Part shown: positions 63,070 through 64,000 of the stretch, one piece after another
Layout of the letters: the number at the start of each line of letters is the position of its first letter
How positions within the stretch are numbered: the stretch's first letter is position 1
Source of the DNA: G965200765 sp965200765
GTDB taxonomy: Bacteria > Pseudomonadota > Gammaproteobacteria > Arenicellales > JAJDZL01
Assembly (NCBI GenBank): GCA_965200765.1
Contig: OZ241380.1
Span: forward strand, 2,170,001 to 2,234,000
DNA length: 64,000 nt
Direction of reading: 5' to 3'
Notes under the pieces: generated by a model
Seen by the model: only the letters and a program-made list of their open reading frames with translations
The model's database searches: none
What the model was told of the DNA's origin: nothing
Made by a program: the position numbers and the translations under genes

Positions 63070-64000
63070 TTAATAATACTTGAATATTATACCACCAACC
63101 GTCAAAAATGACCCGAAAACTACAATTCTGTCCGCTTTGGATGCTCGCTTCTCTGCGGAACTGTAGGCATTTTGTACATTCTGGTGTTGAAATAAATTCG
63201 CATCATTTCCAACTACGCTTGTTACTCTCTGGCAGAGTTCATCCACAAAAATACCTCTGTTTTCATCACCAATGCTACACAAGTGCCATTCATCAAAACA
63301 GTGTTGCACCGAAGAAACAATTTCTTCAATCGGCTTTTCCGACAATACCGACATTACCGCGATATTCTTCCCGGAAACCGGATGCTCGCGTATGTATTCA
63401 CCCAGCACACGAACCGCTTCAACATTGTGTGCAACATCCAGCAAGGCCACTCCGCCATCTTTTCGCTGAACAACTTCAAGTCTGCCTCTAATTGAAGTCT
63501 GCCGAAGCCCGGTGCGTATTTTTTCTTCCGGAAGATTGAGAAATTTTCTTGCGAGCACAGCGGCAACAATAACCCCCGCAGTATTGTCAATCTGGCATGA
63601 GCCCGGGACTGGTAGTGCAGGGATTCCACGAATCTGCATCTCCTGCCCCTCATTGGTGCATTCCCAGACCCACTCACCCTGGTTCAATTCAAGGTTGAAA
63701 TCCTTTCCGATCGTGTGAAGCTTGATTCCAAGTTCATCTGCAACTTTGCAAATAGAATTGGGCGGATTGGGGTCGCTACATACCGCGATTTGTCCCTTGC
63801 GGAGAATTCCGGCCTTCTCAAACCCGATCAATTCTCTCGTATCTCCCAGCCACTTCTTGTGGTCCGTGCCAATTGAAGTGATACAGGCCAGATCAGCATC
63901 CAGTACATTGACTGCATCTTTTCGGCCGCCCAACCCGACTTCCATGACGGCAACCTCCACTTTCTTTTTCAAGAAGTAATCAATTGCAATCGCTGTGCCA
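63070..64000 (-). CDS. folC: Dihydrofolate/folylpolyglutamate synthase, N-terminus cut by window
   Basis: The reading frame runs off the right edge, so the N-terminal ~110 residues with the P-loop are not seen. The visible 310 residues include EVGLGGRKDAVNVLDAD, ITSIGTDHKKWLG and GFEKAGILRKGQ, followed by the C-terminal Mur-ligase-like domain with LLDVAHNVEAVRVL. FolC joins glutamate to dihydropteroate and extends polyglutamate tails. The gene ends 21 bases before dedD. Confidence 0.94.
   Translation of the reverse strand, partial: GTAIAIDYFLKKKVEVAVMEVGLGGRKDAVNVLDADLACITSIGTDHKKWLGDTRELIGFEKAGILRKGQIAVCSDPNPPNSICKVADELGIKLHTIGKDFNLELNQGEWVWECTNEGQEMQIRGIPALPVPGSCQIDNTAGVIVAAVLARKFLNLPEEKIRTGLRQTSIRGRLEVVQRKDGGVALLDVAHNVEAVRVLGEYIREHPVSGKNIAVMSVLSEKPIEEIVSSVQHCFDEWHLCSIGDENRGIFVDELCQRVTSVVGNDANLFQHQNVQNAYSSAEKRASKADRIVVFGSFLTVGGIIFKYY

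Noticed and set aside
1..64000. CRISPR arrays, rRNA or tRNA genes, phage integrase
   Set aside because: No regularly spaced direct repeats, no rRNA-like or tRNA-like sequence and no integrase frame were seen on reading both strands.

Overview
The window looks like a chromosomal segment of a marine-type gammaproteobacterium of moderate GC content. The lineage call rests on several gammaproteobacterial gene neighbourhoods: methyltransferase-rnhA-dnaQ beside mltD; folC-dedD-cvpA-purF; lpxH beside cysS; and ilvI-ilvH-ilvC-psd-pssA with leuA. LpxH implies an outer membrane with LPS. No rRNA or tRNA gene was seen.

Layout. (1) 1-18.6 kb is an accessory catabolic region for small nitrogen or osmolyte compounds. 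It holds an amidase (cut by the window edge), an AstE/AspA-type deacylase, an N,N-dimethylformamidase-like large subunit, an APH-fold kinase, three tandem M24 proteins with every DMSP-lyase (DddP) active-site residue I can recall, RtcB, a PotD/B/C-type ABC importer without an ATPase gene, and an amidinohydrolase of the arginine deiminase/DDAH family. (2) 18.8-27.1 kb is a four-gene minus-strand operon that I read as a variant of the Shango anti-phage system: helicase, BrxD-like ATPase and two TerB-domain proteins. One TerB protein is soluble. The other has a signal peptide, a small extracytoplasmic domain and a membrane anchor. (3) 27.4-33.8 kb holds an M19 dipeptidase, a 573-aa protein of unknown family and a DUF3726 protein in one operon, plus a second amidase and a plant-like SABATH methyltransferase. 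(4) 33.9-41.3 kb is a ten-gene Mrp/Mbh-like cation/proton antiporter operon with three large antiporter-like subunits and no full MrpA. (5) 41.3-64 kb is mostly housekeeping: dnaQ, rnhA, mltD, a family-4 uracil-DNA glycosylase, leuA with a leucine-rich leader peptide, ilv-psd-pss, cysS, lpxH, purF, cvpA, dedD and partial folC.

Two debris islands interrupt the housekeeping part. The first (47.7-50.8 kb) lies between leuA and pssA and holds a lone PtuA/RecF-like ATPase, an antitoxin with a truncated PIN toxin, a second small antitoxin-like gene and an IS5-type transposase scrap. The second (55.6-57.9 kb) lies between ilvI and cysS and holds scraps resembling an IS1595 transposase and a DNA methyltransferase, then an ImmA/IrrE-like gene with an altered HExxH motif and a truncated DUF4411 PIN toxin. 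In both islands the partner gene survives and the toxin is cut short.

All family assignments come from reading motifs and translated sequence by eye. No database search was run.
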